Assembly: GCA_005281725.1 (NCBI GenBank) | Contig: SSBO01000001.1 | Coordinates: forward strand, 9,049,334-9,113,333 | From: Wuchereria bancrofti | Taxonomy: Eukaryota; Nematoda; Chromadorea; Rhabditida; Onchocercidae | Direction: 5' to 3' | Length of the DNA: 64,000 nt | Part shown: positions 23,848 through 36,309 of the stretch, piece by piece | How the letters are laid out: each line of letters begins with the position of its first letter | How positions within the stretch are numbered: the first letter of the stretch is position 1 | Made by a program: the position numbers and the translations under genes | Notes under the pieces: model-generated | Database searches by the model: none | What the model was told of the DNA's origin: nothing | Seen by the model: only the letters and a program-made list of their open reading frames with translations

Positions 23848-26800
23848 TTGTGGACACGAACACCAACTTTATTCAATATTAATAAACAGGTAACTGTTCA
23901 GCCAATAAACAAAACAATGACAAACTTTTCATAAACACTAATAAGAAATACCAACACATAATCAATTTGATAAATTTTTTTTCTTTTTTGCGAGCTATTT
24001 GAATACCTCAAAACTTTTTCACATTTCTATACTCTTTTTCTTCTATGTTTTCTCACTCAAAATAATTCATAGAGATTCTATCTACAAAGGTGCTGTTGAA
24101 ATAATTGTTGCGAAATATTTTGACAAACAAATGACAAACTAATATAAACTTCAATACAATTGAAAATTGTAAAATATTAGAGATAAAAGAAACGAAATTA
24201 GAGAAATCATCACTGCCTCCCTTTAACAATCATCATCACTGATTTTCATCGCATACCCTTGAATGCTTAATATTTCCATTTCGAAATTTAAATGAAAAAC
24301 ATCTGCACTGTTTTACTCAGCCGAATTTTATTGAATGGTGGTTTCGTCACTAATTCACTATCCAATCTATACCTTCTTGCATATATTCCATTAAATTTAA
24401 AAAAAAAAAAAAAATTAAAATGATTCGACATGATACTATCAACTATAAGTAACCAAAAAATCTTTTTCCTTTTCTCAACGAGAACATTTTCTCTAAATTC
24501 TATGTAAAATCTTCATATTTTCATTTGATACAAAAAAAAAAAAAAAAACGAAGATTGAAAAAGAAAGAATTATTTCACGGTGATAGTTGCACTGTCTCTT
24601 GCAATACTCCACATATCCTGTCATTTTATCAGCGAAAACATCTAAGAATCTAAAAATTACACAAATTTGCACTGATTTTGTCACTCGCATATATTTGCTT
24701 AATCTAACTTTTAATGAAGACTGCTTTTTTTTTTTTAAAATACTCTTTTGTATAAAATAATTAAATGAGTAGTAGCTCCAAGCAAAATATGTCTTTTTTT
24801 ATCTACAGAAAGAAACATGGCATACCTAGAGCGTTGCTTTCACCAAAGAATATTGTCCCTAAGTATTGCTAACTGAGTAGAAATCGGTAAAATTCGACAC
24901 TTCCACCAATTCAAATGTAAGAAAATGTTTTTATCTCGAAGGATTGTATTCATCAGAAATAATGTAGTGGAAATATTTGCAACAGACACAAGAGTGGACG
25001 AGATGATCTGAAACATATTCACAATAATAAAATGAAAAAGTTTTAGGAAAAAATTCGATTTTTTTTTTTTCAAAATTTCCGTTATATACAAAGGTGGAAT
25101 GACAGCATTTGCAAAACATGAGATATTACATCAACTGGAAATGGAAAATAATCTTAGAAGAACGTGTAACAAATGAATACAAGTGAACCAATAGTAAAAA
25201 GTTAATGAATAGGGAGAGAGAAGAAAGAAAGAGATGAGTTGATGAAAAAAAATTTCAGATTTTAATAATCAATAAAAACTAACGATTTCAAGAGATGAAA
25301 ATGCTTCATTTCCAGAATGATCCATTATTTCTTGATTAATGCGTCGTTGTCGAAGTAGTTTCGTCATTGCATTGTAGTTTCATTTCCTTGTCGATTCATG
25401 AGGTACCCACCCAACCCGAGACAATTTTGAAATCATATTTTGAAGCCTGCTTAAAAACAGTTCTTACCTTCCAACAAACCTGTTAACTTCCAGCAATACT
25501 GCATTGTTAATACGCTGCCCACTTTCATGACATTACATTTAACTTATTGTCAAGCCAATTGTCACTGACTACGCTAACCTGCAACTTTTAAACATAGGCT
25601 TAAGAGAGCAAATGAAAATTATTAAAGAAACCATATGCAAATTAATACCCGTTAAAAAGATGAATGGTTTTAGAGTAAAATATTTCTTGGCATAACTAAG
25701 TTTAAACATTGCTAAAAATTACGTAGGAGATCTTACTGATAGTACAAGTACCCTGAGTGATTGTAGGAATCTATCACCAGGTAGCAATACAATTCCTCAC
25801 AAAACCATTCTCAATTCTGCTTGAATGCCTTACAAAATCTTCGTCTATTCTAACAGAAAAAAATAGTTAAGCAAAATACATTAATCAACCATTAACGTAT
25901 TTTGCATAAATAGCAAACATAATTCAAATCAATGCATTCATTTCAAATAAAACACAATAAATAAATATAAAAGAAGAAGACATTAAATGAAGTACAATCA
26001 AAAATTTTAGTCTGACAATCAACTTCACAAAAATCAAACAAATTACGATCAGTAAAGCTAAGCATTCAAAAGCTCCACTACTCAAAATATAATATGTGCT
26101 TGTTATAAATTCTCTCTAATTAAATAAAATTATGAAATCAGAAAAATTGAACCATCTTCAAAATAATTCCTAAAACATTAGCCGTGCTCAGATTAAAGTT
26201 TTAGAAAATAAATTCAGCAGAACTATATCACTTAAAACTAGAAAATCCTATTCGCTTTCTATCATTACCAGTATCCTTGTCAACTTTAAAAATGAAATGC
26301 ATAAAATCCATGGTCGAATCAATTGATGCTTCGATTCTTGGCATTTCTGCGTGCAGAAATACCTTTATTTTGCAAAAACACACTGTTTATGCCATTGTCG
26401 GAATCCCTCATAGTTAACATATTTCAAATGAATCATCAAAATTTATAAATCTTTCATAACTACCAAAAATCTTCGATGTTTAAAGATGAAATAATTCAAA
26501 CAGCCTTTCATGGATATTGAAAACATCCATCAGAATATCAAACATCATAGCCAGCATTTTTAAGCCGAAACTGAATTTGGTAATAAATCAACAGTAGCCG
26601 ATAACTTCACAGCTATAGAATTCAGGCATTCCTGGAAAGTTCAATCGCTATTTGATCAATTTCTAAAAGTTAATCCGTTTTCTTTTTTGTACAATACTTC
26701 TTGCAAAAAAAAAAAAAAAAAAAGAAAAAAATTAATATATATAAAGCAATTAAGCAAATTCACCTCAATTGGACGGATGAGAGTTCCTCATATACGATTT

Positions 26801-27099
26801 TACTGATATAATATTCCGCCATAATATCGCTTGTCATCTCAGCTATTCTAACCTGAAGATACTATCCTAATACTTCAAAAGAAACCTTCATTTGAAAATA
26901 ACGAGAAAAATAAATAAAAATCTAAGCGGAAATTTTGCAAAATTTTTAGAATGTCTTGAGAAAATAAACAAGGGCAGAAGTGAAGAAGCCATTCCTAATA
27001 AAAAAAAAAAAACGCTCGATTTATATTTAAAATCACGTCAGACTCAAAATCATTGCAAAATGAAATTTTTTTTTCAACTTTCAGTGTCTTATCCTGATG

Positions 27100-28705
27100 C
27101 TGGCAGTATATTATTAAAAAGATAGTATGCAAAATAAACATCGAACAAATCTTTGAAAGAACCAATTTTTCAGGAAATTTTATATCATTCTTTTTGCATC
27201 ACTAATGGATTTATATTAAGTGAATAGCAATTCAACTGATTTCATATTAAAAAATGCATTCTACACTCCACTGTTAAAACAGTTTAAATAAAAGGCAAAG
27301 ATAACATAATAATGTGAGCTTACCTCTTTGAAGTGAAATTGAAGCATCTGTAGAATCAAACATCTATGAAACTTTCAGTTTCAACACTTTCAGAAAATTG
27401 ATGATATTGTTGTGACCATATAATATGACGATATATTAACAAATATCAAGCGTTAAAGTCTCCCAGTTTTGGTCTATAAGAAGCTAACATATTATATACA
27501 CAAAATATCACTAACATAATTGCATGCATAAAGTGACGACTGACGACTTTTGCCAGATCATATATTGATCAATGAATATTGAAATGAAAATTTTCTAATA
27601 TTCATTTCAGATGAATACAAGATCCCAAATTTGAGATATGTCCCAAAAATCCCATCTAAATATCGCCGCGAGAAATAACAAATAACCAAACAATCATAAT
27701 TAACTAAACCACAGCAAAAGGAAAATCGTAGATCTCAGAATAAAACAATTACAATGAGTGTCCATTCTCTTTACAAATGCCAAGACCGCCTCATTCTATT
27801 ATGCGTACATATGTCGAGAATCTTTTCTCCCTTTTGGTCGTATTACAGTAACTCTTTTTCTTATTTTGCACGCAAGCAAATCAGCAGAGGGATGAATTTG
27901 CCTTCTTGCAGAAAACTAACTCTCCTAACGATGTGCAATAAATGCGCTCCATGCATAACGATCAAACTTAGTAATTGTCACGTCTCTCTTCCACTACTCC
28001 TCAATCTAACAAGATTGCCCCTCTGACATTATACATGCAATTTTTGAATGAAGATTGTTTGCGTGCAAAAGAAGAAAAAGAGTTACTGTAATATGACTAG
28101 AAAGGCAAAAAAAAAAAACTTTTCGGCATATGTCCGCAAAAAAGAATTTCTCGGCATATGTGTGCATACTAGTAGGGGACAGCATCGGCATTCATTAGGA
28201 AAAATGGACGCTCATCGATTGTGATCGTTTGGTTGTTTGTTGAATTTTGCGATGACATTATTGATAGATTTTTCGGTGTTTTGTCTCAAGTTTGGGATCT
28301 TCTATTCTTCTGGAATGAGTATCAAAAGTTTTAACAGCTATTTAGTTGATATGTGTGGCGCATATACGTTTGTTTTAAATCCGCTGTAGCATCAAAGATC
28401 ATTAGGCATCCTTTATGTGTGTAATTATGTGACATTTTGTGTACAATATCTTATTTCATACATGTCAAACTGGGAGATTTTTTTCTTTCATCTGTAGGAT
28501 TACAGACCTTTCAATTTTGCTTGGAAATGCTAATCATATTGTTATGTTACCTTTCTTCATATATAGAATGGTTCAATTTCCAGCCATTTAATATAAATCC
28601 CAATGTTAATGCGAGAGGAAGGATATGAATTTTCCTACAAAATTCGTTCTTTCAATGATTTGTTTGACGTTTATTTTGCACACTATATAATATACTGCTA
28701 GCAGT
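27100..28705. repeat. Nested, diverged inverted repeat inside the left arm (fold-back element)
   Basis: The half at 27,100-27,883 is the diverged reverse complement of 28,058-28,705, around a ~175-bp core. Paired landmarks are GCAAAATAAACATCGAACAA (27,130) with the complement of TTGTTTGACGTTTATTTTGC (28,660); the CTCCCAGTTTTGG strand (27,459) with CAAACTGGGAG (28,466); and TTTTGCACGCAAGCAAATC (27,866) with GTTTGCGTGCAAAAGAAG (28,058). The same structure is mirrored in the right arm (about 34,350-35,950). It resembles a fold-back/MITE-type element with very long terminal inverted repeats. No transposase frame is visible. Confidence 0.8.
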
Positions 28706-29999
28706 TGAGCAGGAAATTCTTTCTATGATAACTAATTTTAACAGTCTCAGAAAACTGACGATATAACATGTGAAGATGCATTTTTCATTTTCCTTTATTA
28801 ACAATCGCCAACAAACTGTTAAAATTGAATGAAATACACAGTACGCATAAAACGAATAACAAACAATTATATAAATAATGTAAAGAAACAAGAAATGAAA
28901 CGATTGTATTGCAAAGAATTTTAAATTGTTAAAACTTTGTCAAGCAGTGAAACAGACGAAGAAATTTGAACGCCAAGCTTCCTTAGAGACTGATGAGGAA
29001 ATAAAACTACTATTGTCGCTTTTTTGAAAAAAGCTTAACCTTAGAGTCCTGAAGCTTAATTTTAGCGTGATGTAAAGTCAATAAAAATGAATAAATGAGC
29101 AAATAGCGCAACCAGCAGGCCTTTTTTATCCGCCTTGATTAATTCTATGCTAAAGAATTACAACTGGAAAAAGAATATGGTTTCTTGCATATGACTTTGA
29201 AGTAAACTGAGCCAAACTGTAACAATCCTGCATGGATCTAATACACTCAGCTAACTTTTCAAATGCTTTTACTCACCTCGGAATTCGGAAATGTAATGAT
29301 ATAGTACAAAACCCGCAAAACGGCTATCATTTAAAGTGTCTTAATGATTTTAAGTAGATAACTAATCCTAAGCAGAAATGAATTTCTTCAAGAAAAATTT
29401 TCAAGCCGAATTTCAAATTCTTACGTAATAAATTACAGTTGCAGGCAGAAATACTTTGTTGACGTTAATTCAGACTATTCTGGAGAGACTTCTCTGACAG
29501 TTTACTCTTCCAAAAAGGTACGGCAACTGAACTGAAAAGTAGAAGTATCAAAACAAATAAACACCGAAAGTCATAGGAATGCTGGAATAAAAGAACTTTT
29601 CAAAGCAGGCTTCAATTAATTCAAAATTACAAATTTAAAAGAATGGGAATGGAAGGGTGCAAAGAGGAATACGTAAAGTCTTCGATCTGAAATATATGTT
29701 AAATTATGGGATGCGTTGCATAAAATATTGAAGAAAGTAACACGATCACCAGAAAATATTAAACTGAACTTTTCAACAAATTATATTTTCGATTATATTT
29801 TCGTCTTGAAAAACGCAAAAAAAAAGAAAAAAAAAGTGAAATTAAATAAACAGCTTACCTATTCAGCAAGCGAATAAATCAATGAATCCAGCAGCAAACA
29901 ATTCTGCAATAGTTTCAATATATATATACATACAAACACAAATAAAGCAGAATTCCCTTCTCAACTCTCAGAGTCTTGTCTTAGGATTAGCAGCATTCC

Positions 30000-30764
30000 A
30001 TCTATTATTAGTTTAAATAAAAAGCAAAGATAACATAATAATGTGAGCTTACCTTTTCGAAATGAAATTGAAGCACCTGTAGAATCAAACATCTATGAAA
30101 CTTTCAGTTTCAACACTTTCAGAAAATTGATGATATTGTTATGACCATACAATATGACGATATATTAACAAATATCAAGCCTCCCAGTTTTGGCCTATAA
30201 GAAGCTAACATATTATATACACAAAATATCACTAACATAATTGCATACATCTAACGACTTTTGCCAGATCACATATTGGTCAATGGATATTGAAATGAAA
30301 ATTTTCTAATATTCATTTCAGACGAATACAAGATCCCAAATTCGAGATATGCTCCAAAAATCCCATCTAAATATCGCTGCGAGAAATAACAAAAAACCAA
30401 ACAATCATAATTAACTAAACTACAGCAAAAGGAAAATCGTAGACCTCCTATCTCGGAATAAAACAATTACAATGAGTGTCCATTCTCTTTACAAATGTCA
30501 AGACCGCCTCCTCCTAGTATGTCGAGAATCTTTTCTCTTTTTTGGTCGTACTACAGTAACTCTTTCTCATATTTTGCACGCAGGCAAATCAGCAGAGGGA
30601 TGAATTTGCCTTCTTGCAGAAAACTAACTCTCCTAACGATGTACAATAAATGCGCTCCATGCATAACGATCAAACTTAGTAATTGTCACGTCTCTCTTCC
30701 ACTACTCCTCAACCCAACAAGATCGCCCCACTGACATCATATATGCAAATGTAAATTTTGAATG
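30000..30764. repeat. Second direct copy of the repeat module in the left arm
   Basis: Positions 30,000-30,764 repeat 27,265-28,030 in the same direction, with a few indels (for example the hexa-purine start GCAAAGATAACATAATAATG is in both). The mirrored pair in the right arm is at about 32,290-33,055 and 35,010-35,775. Another piece lies at 13,280-13,790 and a short one at 32,040-32,230. Confidence 0.85.
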
Positions 30765-32289
30765 ATAATAATTATTGATAACAAATAGTAGTAGTAATAA
30801 TGATAATAATAAATAATAATAGCAAAACAATGACTAATAATAAAAACAAAACAGAGACTAATAAAAAAAAGTAGCAGTGGAGTTGGAAAATTTATAATAA
30901 ATATGGTGTTTCAGTTTTGTTCATTGTCAATCCAGAAGTGAACTAAATCACTAAGTCTTGTTCATGAGACTCTTAAATTGTCCGACCCAAAATTACTACG
31001 CATTTTGAAGTATGGTGATATTCTATACAATTCATGCATATTTTTAGTTCATATTCGTCATTTTAAAGGGTTGTCTTTTCACTCCAGCAAGAATTTCTAA
31101 TGAACTAGCTAATGTAAAAGTAATAATATAATATAAATAGTTCCTGTAGAAGTCAACGAATGTAGTAATAAAGAGAAGGAAGTAGAAACCATGGTTTTTT
31201 ATCAACATCAATCTAAATTTTCACTTCCCTATAACAATGAAAAAAAAAAAAAAAACCTCTACTGTATAACGAATAACACCGTTTGAACTAAGCTTCATTA
31301 TTAATCTCAACACTTTCAACTATTTTTAAATCTCAACTCTATCGTATTAGCGGGAACAGTGACCAATAGAAGCAAAAAAAAACTCAGTAAAACTAGACAA
31401 AAGTCCAGACATAGAACGGAATCCATAATGAATAAAGAAAAAAAACCTCAGTAAAATATAACGAACTTATTGCTCTGTAAAGAATAACACAGCTTGAATT
31501 CAATTCCGTTATAAATCTCAGCACATTTTCAACTCTCAGTAGCACAGATAATCGCAGAAACAATAAACAATAAAAAGAAAAGAAGTAGAACACGGAATTT
31601 GCTTTCATTTATCCATTGCAAAGGACGCATTTAAAAGCTTGCGCCCATCAGTTATAGACTAGGTAAAAATTCAAATGGATGGTCCGTGCTGGGACAGCTA
31701 AATTACAAGAAGTCACATTTTTTGCATAAATGCACGAAATTTAGGCAGTCTTATTTTCTTCTTCCTCTGTGTCTTTTCCACTTTTCTTGTCTGTTCCTAC
31801 TTTTAATGATTCCTGTAGTTTATATGTCCGACATTTTCCTTATTTTTTCTAATATTCTGAGGCTTCTGTTTTCTTGAAAAGTTTTAATATTTTCTGCTCA
31901 TTATATTATTAAGTATCTTTGGTAACGACAAATATTTCTTGATAATTATGAATTTATATTCCTATGAAATGATTTTTCTGTTCGTTTGTTTTTTTTTTTG
32001 GCCTTTAATAACAATATTTATTTTCTAGTTTTGGTTTAAGCAAGTCAGCAGAGGGATGAATTTGCTTTCTTGCAGAAAACTAACTCTCCTAACGTATGTA
32101 TAACAAATGCGCTCCTATTGAATATGCATAACGATCAAACTTAGCAATTGTCACATCTTTCTTCCACTACTCCTCAACCTAACAAGATCGCTCCACTGAG
32201 ATCACACATGCAAATGTAAATTTTGAGTAATAATTATTGATAATAAATAATAGTAGTAATAATGATAATAATAAATAATAATAGCAAAA
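30765..32289. repeat. Loop of the giant palindrome
   Basis: 1,525 bp between the arms. Positions 31,250-31,375 and 31,440-31,590 are imperfect tandem copies (shared TATAACGAA, AATAACAC, AATCTCA, TCAACTCT), with a period of about 190 bp. Positions 32,040-32,289 are a direct copy of 30,587-30,830, so they stand head-to-head with the start of the right arm and make a second, smaller palindrome centred near 32,260. No exon recognised in the unique part. Confidence 0.8.
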
Positions 32290-35200
32290 CATTCAAAATT
32301 TACATTTGCATATATGATGTCAGTGGGGCGATCTTGTTGGGTTGAGGAGTAGTGGAAGAGAGACGTGACAATTACTAAGTTTGATCGTTATGCATGGAGC
32401 GCATTTATTGTACATCGTTAGGAGAGTTAGTTTTCTGCAAGAAGGCAAATTCATCCCTCTGCTGATTTGCCTGCGTGCAAAATATGAGAAAGAGTTACTG
32501 TAGTACGACCAAAAAAGAGAAAAGATTCTCGACATACTAGGAGGAGGCGGTCTTGACATTTGTAAAGAGAATGGACACTCATTGTAATTGTTTTATTCCG
32601 AGATAGGAGGTCTACGATTTTCCTTTTGCTGTAGTTTAGTTAATTATGATTGTTTGGTTTTTTGTTATTTCTCGCAGCGATATTTAGATGGGATTTTTGG
32701 AGCATATCTCGAATTTGGGATCTTGTATTCGTCTGAAATGAATATTAGAAAATTTTCATTTCAATATCCATTGACCAATATGTGATCTGGCAAAAGTCGT
32801 TAGATGTATGCAATTATGTTAGTGATATTTTGTGTATATAATATGTTAGCTTCTTATAGGCCAAAACTGGGAGGCTTGATATTTGTTAATATATCGTCAT
32901 ATTGTATGGTCATAACAATATCATCAATTTTCTGAAAGTGTTGAAACTGAAAGTTTCATAGATGTTTGATTCTACAGGTGCTTCAATTTCATTTCGAAAA
33001 GGTAAGCTCACATTATTATGTTATCTTTGCTTTTTATTTAAACTAATAATAGATGGAATGCTGCTAATCCTAAGACAAGACTCTGAGAGTTGAGAAGGGA
33101 ATTCTGCTTTATTTGTGTTTGTATGTATATATATATTGAAACTATTGCAGAATTGTTTGCTGCTGGATTCATTGATTTATTCGCTTGCTGAATAGGTAAG
33201 CTGTTTATTTAATTTCACTTTTTTTTTCTTTTTTTTTGCGTTTTTCAAGACGAAAATATAATCGAAAATATAATTTGTTGAAAAGTTCAGTTTAATATTT
33301 TCTGGTGATCGTGTTACTTTCTTCAATATTTTATGCAACGCATCCCATAATTTAACATATATTTCAGATCGAAGACTTTACGTATTCCTCTTTGCACCCT
33401 TCCATTCCCATTCTTTTAAATTTGTAATTTTGAATTAATTGAAGCCTGCTTTGAAAAGTTCTTTTATTCCAGCATTCCTATGACTTTCGGTGTTTATTTG
33501 TTTTGATACTTCTACTTTTCAGTTCAGTTGCCGTACCTTTTTGGAAGAGTAAACTGTCAGAGAAGTCTCTCCAGAATAGTCTGAATTAACGTCAACAAAG
33601 TATTTCTGCCTGCAACTGTAATTTATTACGTAAGAATTTGAAATTCGGCTTGAAAATTTTTCTTGAAGAAATTCATTTCTGCTTAGGATTAGTTATCTAC
33701 TTAAAATCATTAAGACACTTTAAATGATAGCCGTTTTGCGGGTTTTGTACTATATCATTACATTTCCGAATTCCGAGGTGAGTAAAAGCATTTGAAAAGT
33801 TAGCTGAGTGTATTAGATCCATGCAGGATTGTTACAGTTTGGCTCAGTTTACTTCAAAGTCATATGCAAGAAACCATATTCTTTTTCCAGTTGTAATTCT
33901 TTAGCATAGAATTAATCAAGGCGGATAAAAAAGGCCTGCTGGTTGCGCTATTTGCTCATTTATTCATTTTTATTGACTTTACATCACGCTAAAATTAAGC
34001 TTCAGGACTCTAAGGTTAAGCTTTTTTCAAAAAAGCGACAATAGTAGTTTTATTTCCTCATCAGTCTCTAAGGAAGCTTGGCGTTCAAATTTCTTCGTCT
34101 GTTTCACTGCTTGACAAAGTTTTAACAATTTTAAATTCTTTGCAATACAATCGTTTCATTTCTTGTTTCTTTACATTATTTATATAATTGTTTGTTATTC
34201 GTGTTATGCGTACTGTGTATTTCATTCAATTTTAACAGTTTGTTGGCGATTGTTAATAAAGGAAAATGAAAAATGCATCTTCACATGTTATATCGTCAGT
34301 TTTCTGAGACTGTTAAAATTAGTTATCATAGAAAGAATTTCCTGCTCAACTGCTAGCAGTATATTATATAGTGTGCAAAATAAACGTCAAACAAATCATT
34401 GAAAGAACGAATTTTGTAGGAAAATTCATATCCTTCCTCTCGCATTAACATTGGGATTTATATAATGGCTGGAAATTGAACCATTCTATATATGAAGAAA
34501 GGTAACATAACAATATGATTAGCATTTCCAAGCGAAATTGAAAGGTCTGTAATCCTACAGATGAAAGAAAAAAATCTCCCAGTTTGACATGTATGAAATA
34601 AGATATTGTACACAAAATGTCACATAATTACACACATAAAGGATGCCTAATAATCTTTGATGCTACAGCGGATTTAAAACAAACGTATATACGCCACACA
34701 TGTCCACTAAATAGCTGTTAAAACTTTTGATACTCATTCCAGAAGAATAGAAGATCCCAAACTTGAGACAAAACACCGAAAAATCTATCAATAATGTCAT
34801 CGCAAAATTCAACAAACAACCAAACGATCACAATTGATGAGCGTCCATTTTTCCTAATGAATGCCGATGCTGTCCCCTACTAGTATGCACACATATGCCG
34901 AGAAATTCTTTTTTGCGGACATATGCCGAAAAGTTTTTTTTTTTTTTGCCTTTCTAGTCAATCGCTCTTTTTGCACGCAAACAATCTTCATTCAAAAATT
35001 GCATGTATAATGTCAGAGGGGCAATCTTGTTAGATTGAGGAGTAGTGGAAGAGAGACGTGACAATTACTAAGTTTGATCGTTATGCATGGAGCGCATTTA
35101 TTGTACATCGTTAGGAGAGTTAGTTTTCTGCAAGAAGGCAAATTCATCCCTCTGCTGATTTGCTTGCGTGCAAAATAAGAAAAAGAGTTACTGTAATACG

Positions 35201-36309
35201 ACCAAAAGGGAGAAAAGATTCTCGACATATGTACGCATAATAGAAGGAGGCGGTCTTGGCATTTGTAAAGAGAATGGACACTCATTGTAATTGTTTTATT
35301 CTGAGATCTACGATTTTCCTTTTGCTGTAGTTTAGTTAATTATGATTGTTTGGTTATTTGTTATTTCTCGCGGCGATATTTAGATGGGATTTTTGGGACA
35401 TATCTCAAATTTAGGATCTTGTATTCATCTGAAATGAATATTAGAAAATTTTCATTTCAATATTCATTGACCAATATGTGATCTGGCAAAAGTCGTTAGT
35501 CGTCACTTTATGCATGCAATTATGTTAGTGATATTTTGTGTATATAATATGTTAGCTTCTTATAGACCAAAACTGGGAGACTTTAACGCTTGATATTTGT
35601 TAATATATCGTCATATTATATGGTCATAACAATATCATCAATTTTCTGAAAGTGTTGAAACTGAAAGTTTCATAGATGTTTGATTCTACAGGTGCTTCAA
35701 TTTCACTTCAAAGAGGTAAGCTCACATTATTATGTTATCTTTGCTTTTTATTTAAACTGTTTTAACAGTGGAGTGTAGAATGCATTTTTTAATATGAAAT
35801 CAGTTGAATTGCTATTCACTTAATATAAATATATAAATCCATTAGTGATGCAAAAAGAATGATATAAAATTTCCTGAAAAATTGGTTCTTTCAAAGATTT
35901 GTTCGATGTTTATTTTGCATACTATCTTTTTAATAATATACTGCTAGCATCAGGATAAGATACTGAAAGTTGAAAAAAAATTTCATTTCGCAATGATTTT
36001 GAGTCTTACGTGATTTTAAATGTAAATCGAGCGTTTTTTTTTTTATTAGAAATGGCTTCTTCATTTCTGCCCTTGTTTATTTTCTCGAGACATTCTGAAA
36101 ATTTTGCAAAATTTTCGCTCAGATTTTTATTATTTATTTTTCTCGTTATTTTGAAATGAAGGTTTCTTTTGAAGTATTAGGATAATATCTTCAGGTTAGA
36201 ATAGCTGAAATGACAAGCGATATTATGGCGGAATATTATATCAGTAAAATCGTATATGAGGAACTCTCATCCGTCCAATTGAGGTGAATTTGCTTAATTG
36301 CTTTGCATA

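Larger units (their letters stand above)
23748..30764. repeat. Left arm of a giant inverted repeat (7.0 kb)
   Basis: The reverse complement of this stretch recurs at 32,290-40,280. Matched landmarks are 30,495-30,734 with 32,320-32,559; 30,269-30,466 with 32,588-32,785; 28,652-28,891 with 34,163-34,402; 27,754-28,026 with 35,013-35,285; and 24,840-25,022 with 39,004-39,186. From 28,652 to 30,764 the paired coordinates always add to 63,054, so there are no indels over 2.1 kb. Further out the sum drifts to about 64,028, with substitutions and indels. No gene in the arm is convincing. Short exon-like minus-strand stretches (24,560-24,660, 24,840-25,010, 25,285-25,370) are noted only as candidates. 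Confidence 0.97.

Noticed and set aside
25285..25610. Exon-like stretches on the minus strand (MTKLLRQRRINQE..; MQYCWKLTGLLE..) with donor-like ends
   Set aside because: They cannot be joined in frame, and the right-arm copy of the first has an in-frame stop.
26892..27125. Lys-rich ORF (..TLDLYLKS..) in the left arm
   Set aside because: The right-arm partner has frame-changing differences in the poly-A and nearby. The resemblance to transposase ends is too weak.
27754..28026. A 90-codon ORF recurring in five places (also 13,449; 30,495; 32,320; 35,013)
   Set aside because: It recurs because the DNA is repeated. Its ends differ between copies, no start or splice context is shared, and no family is recognisable.
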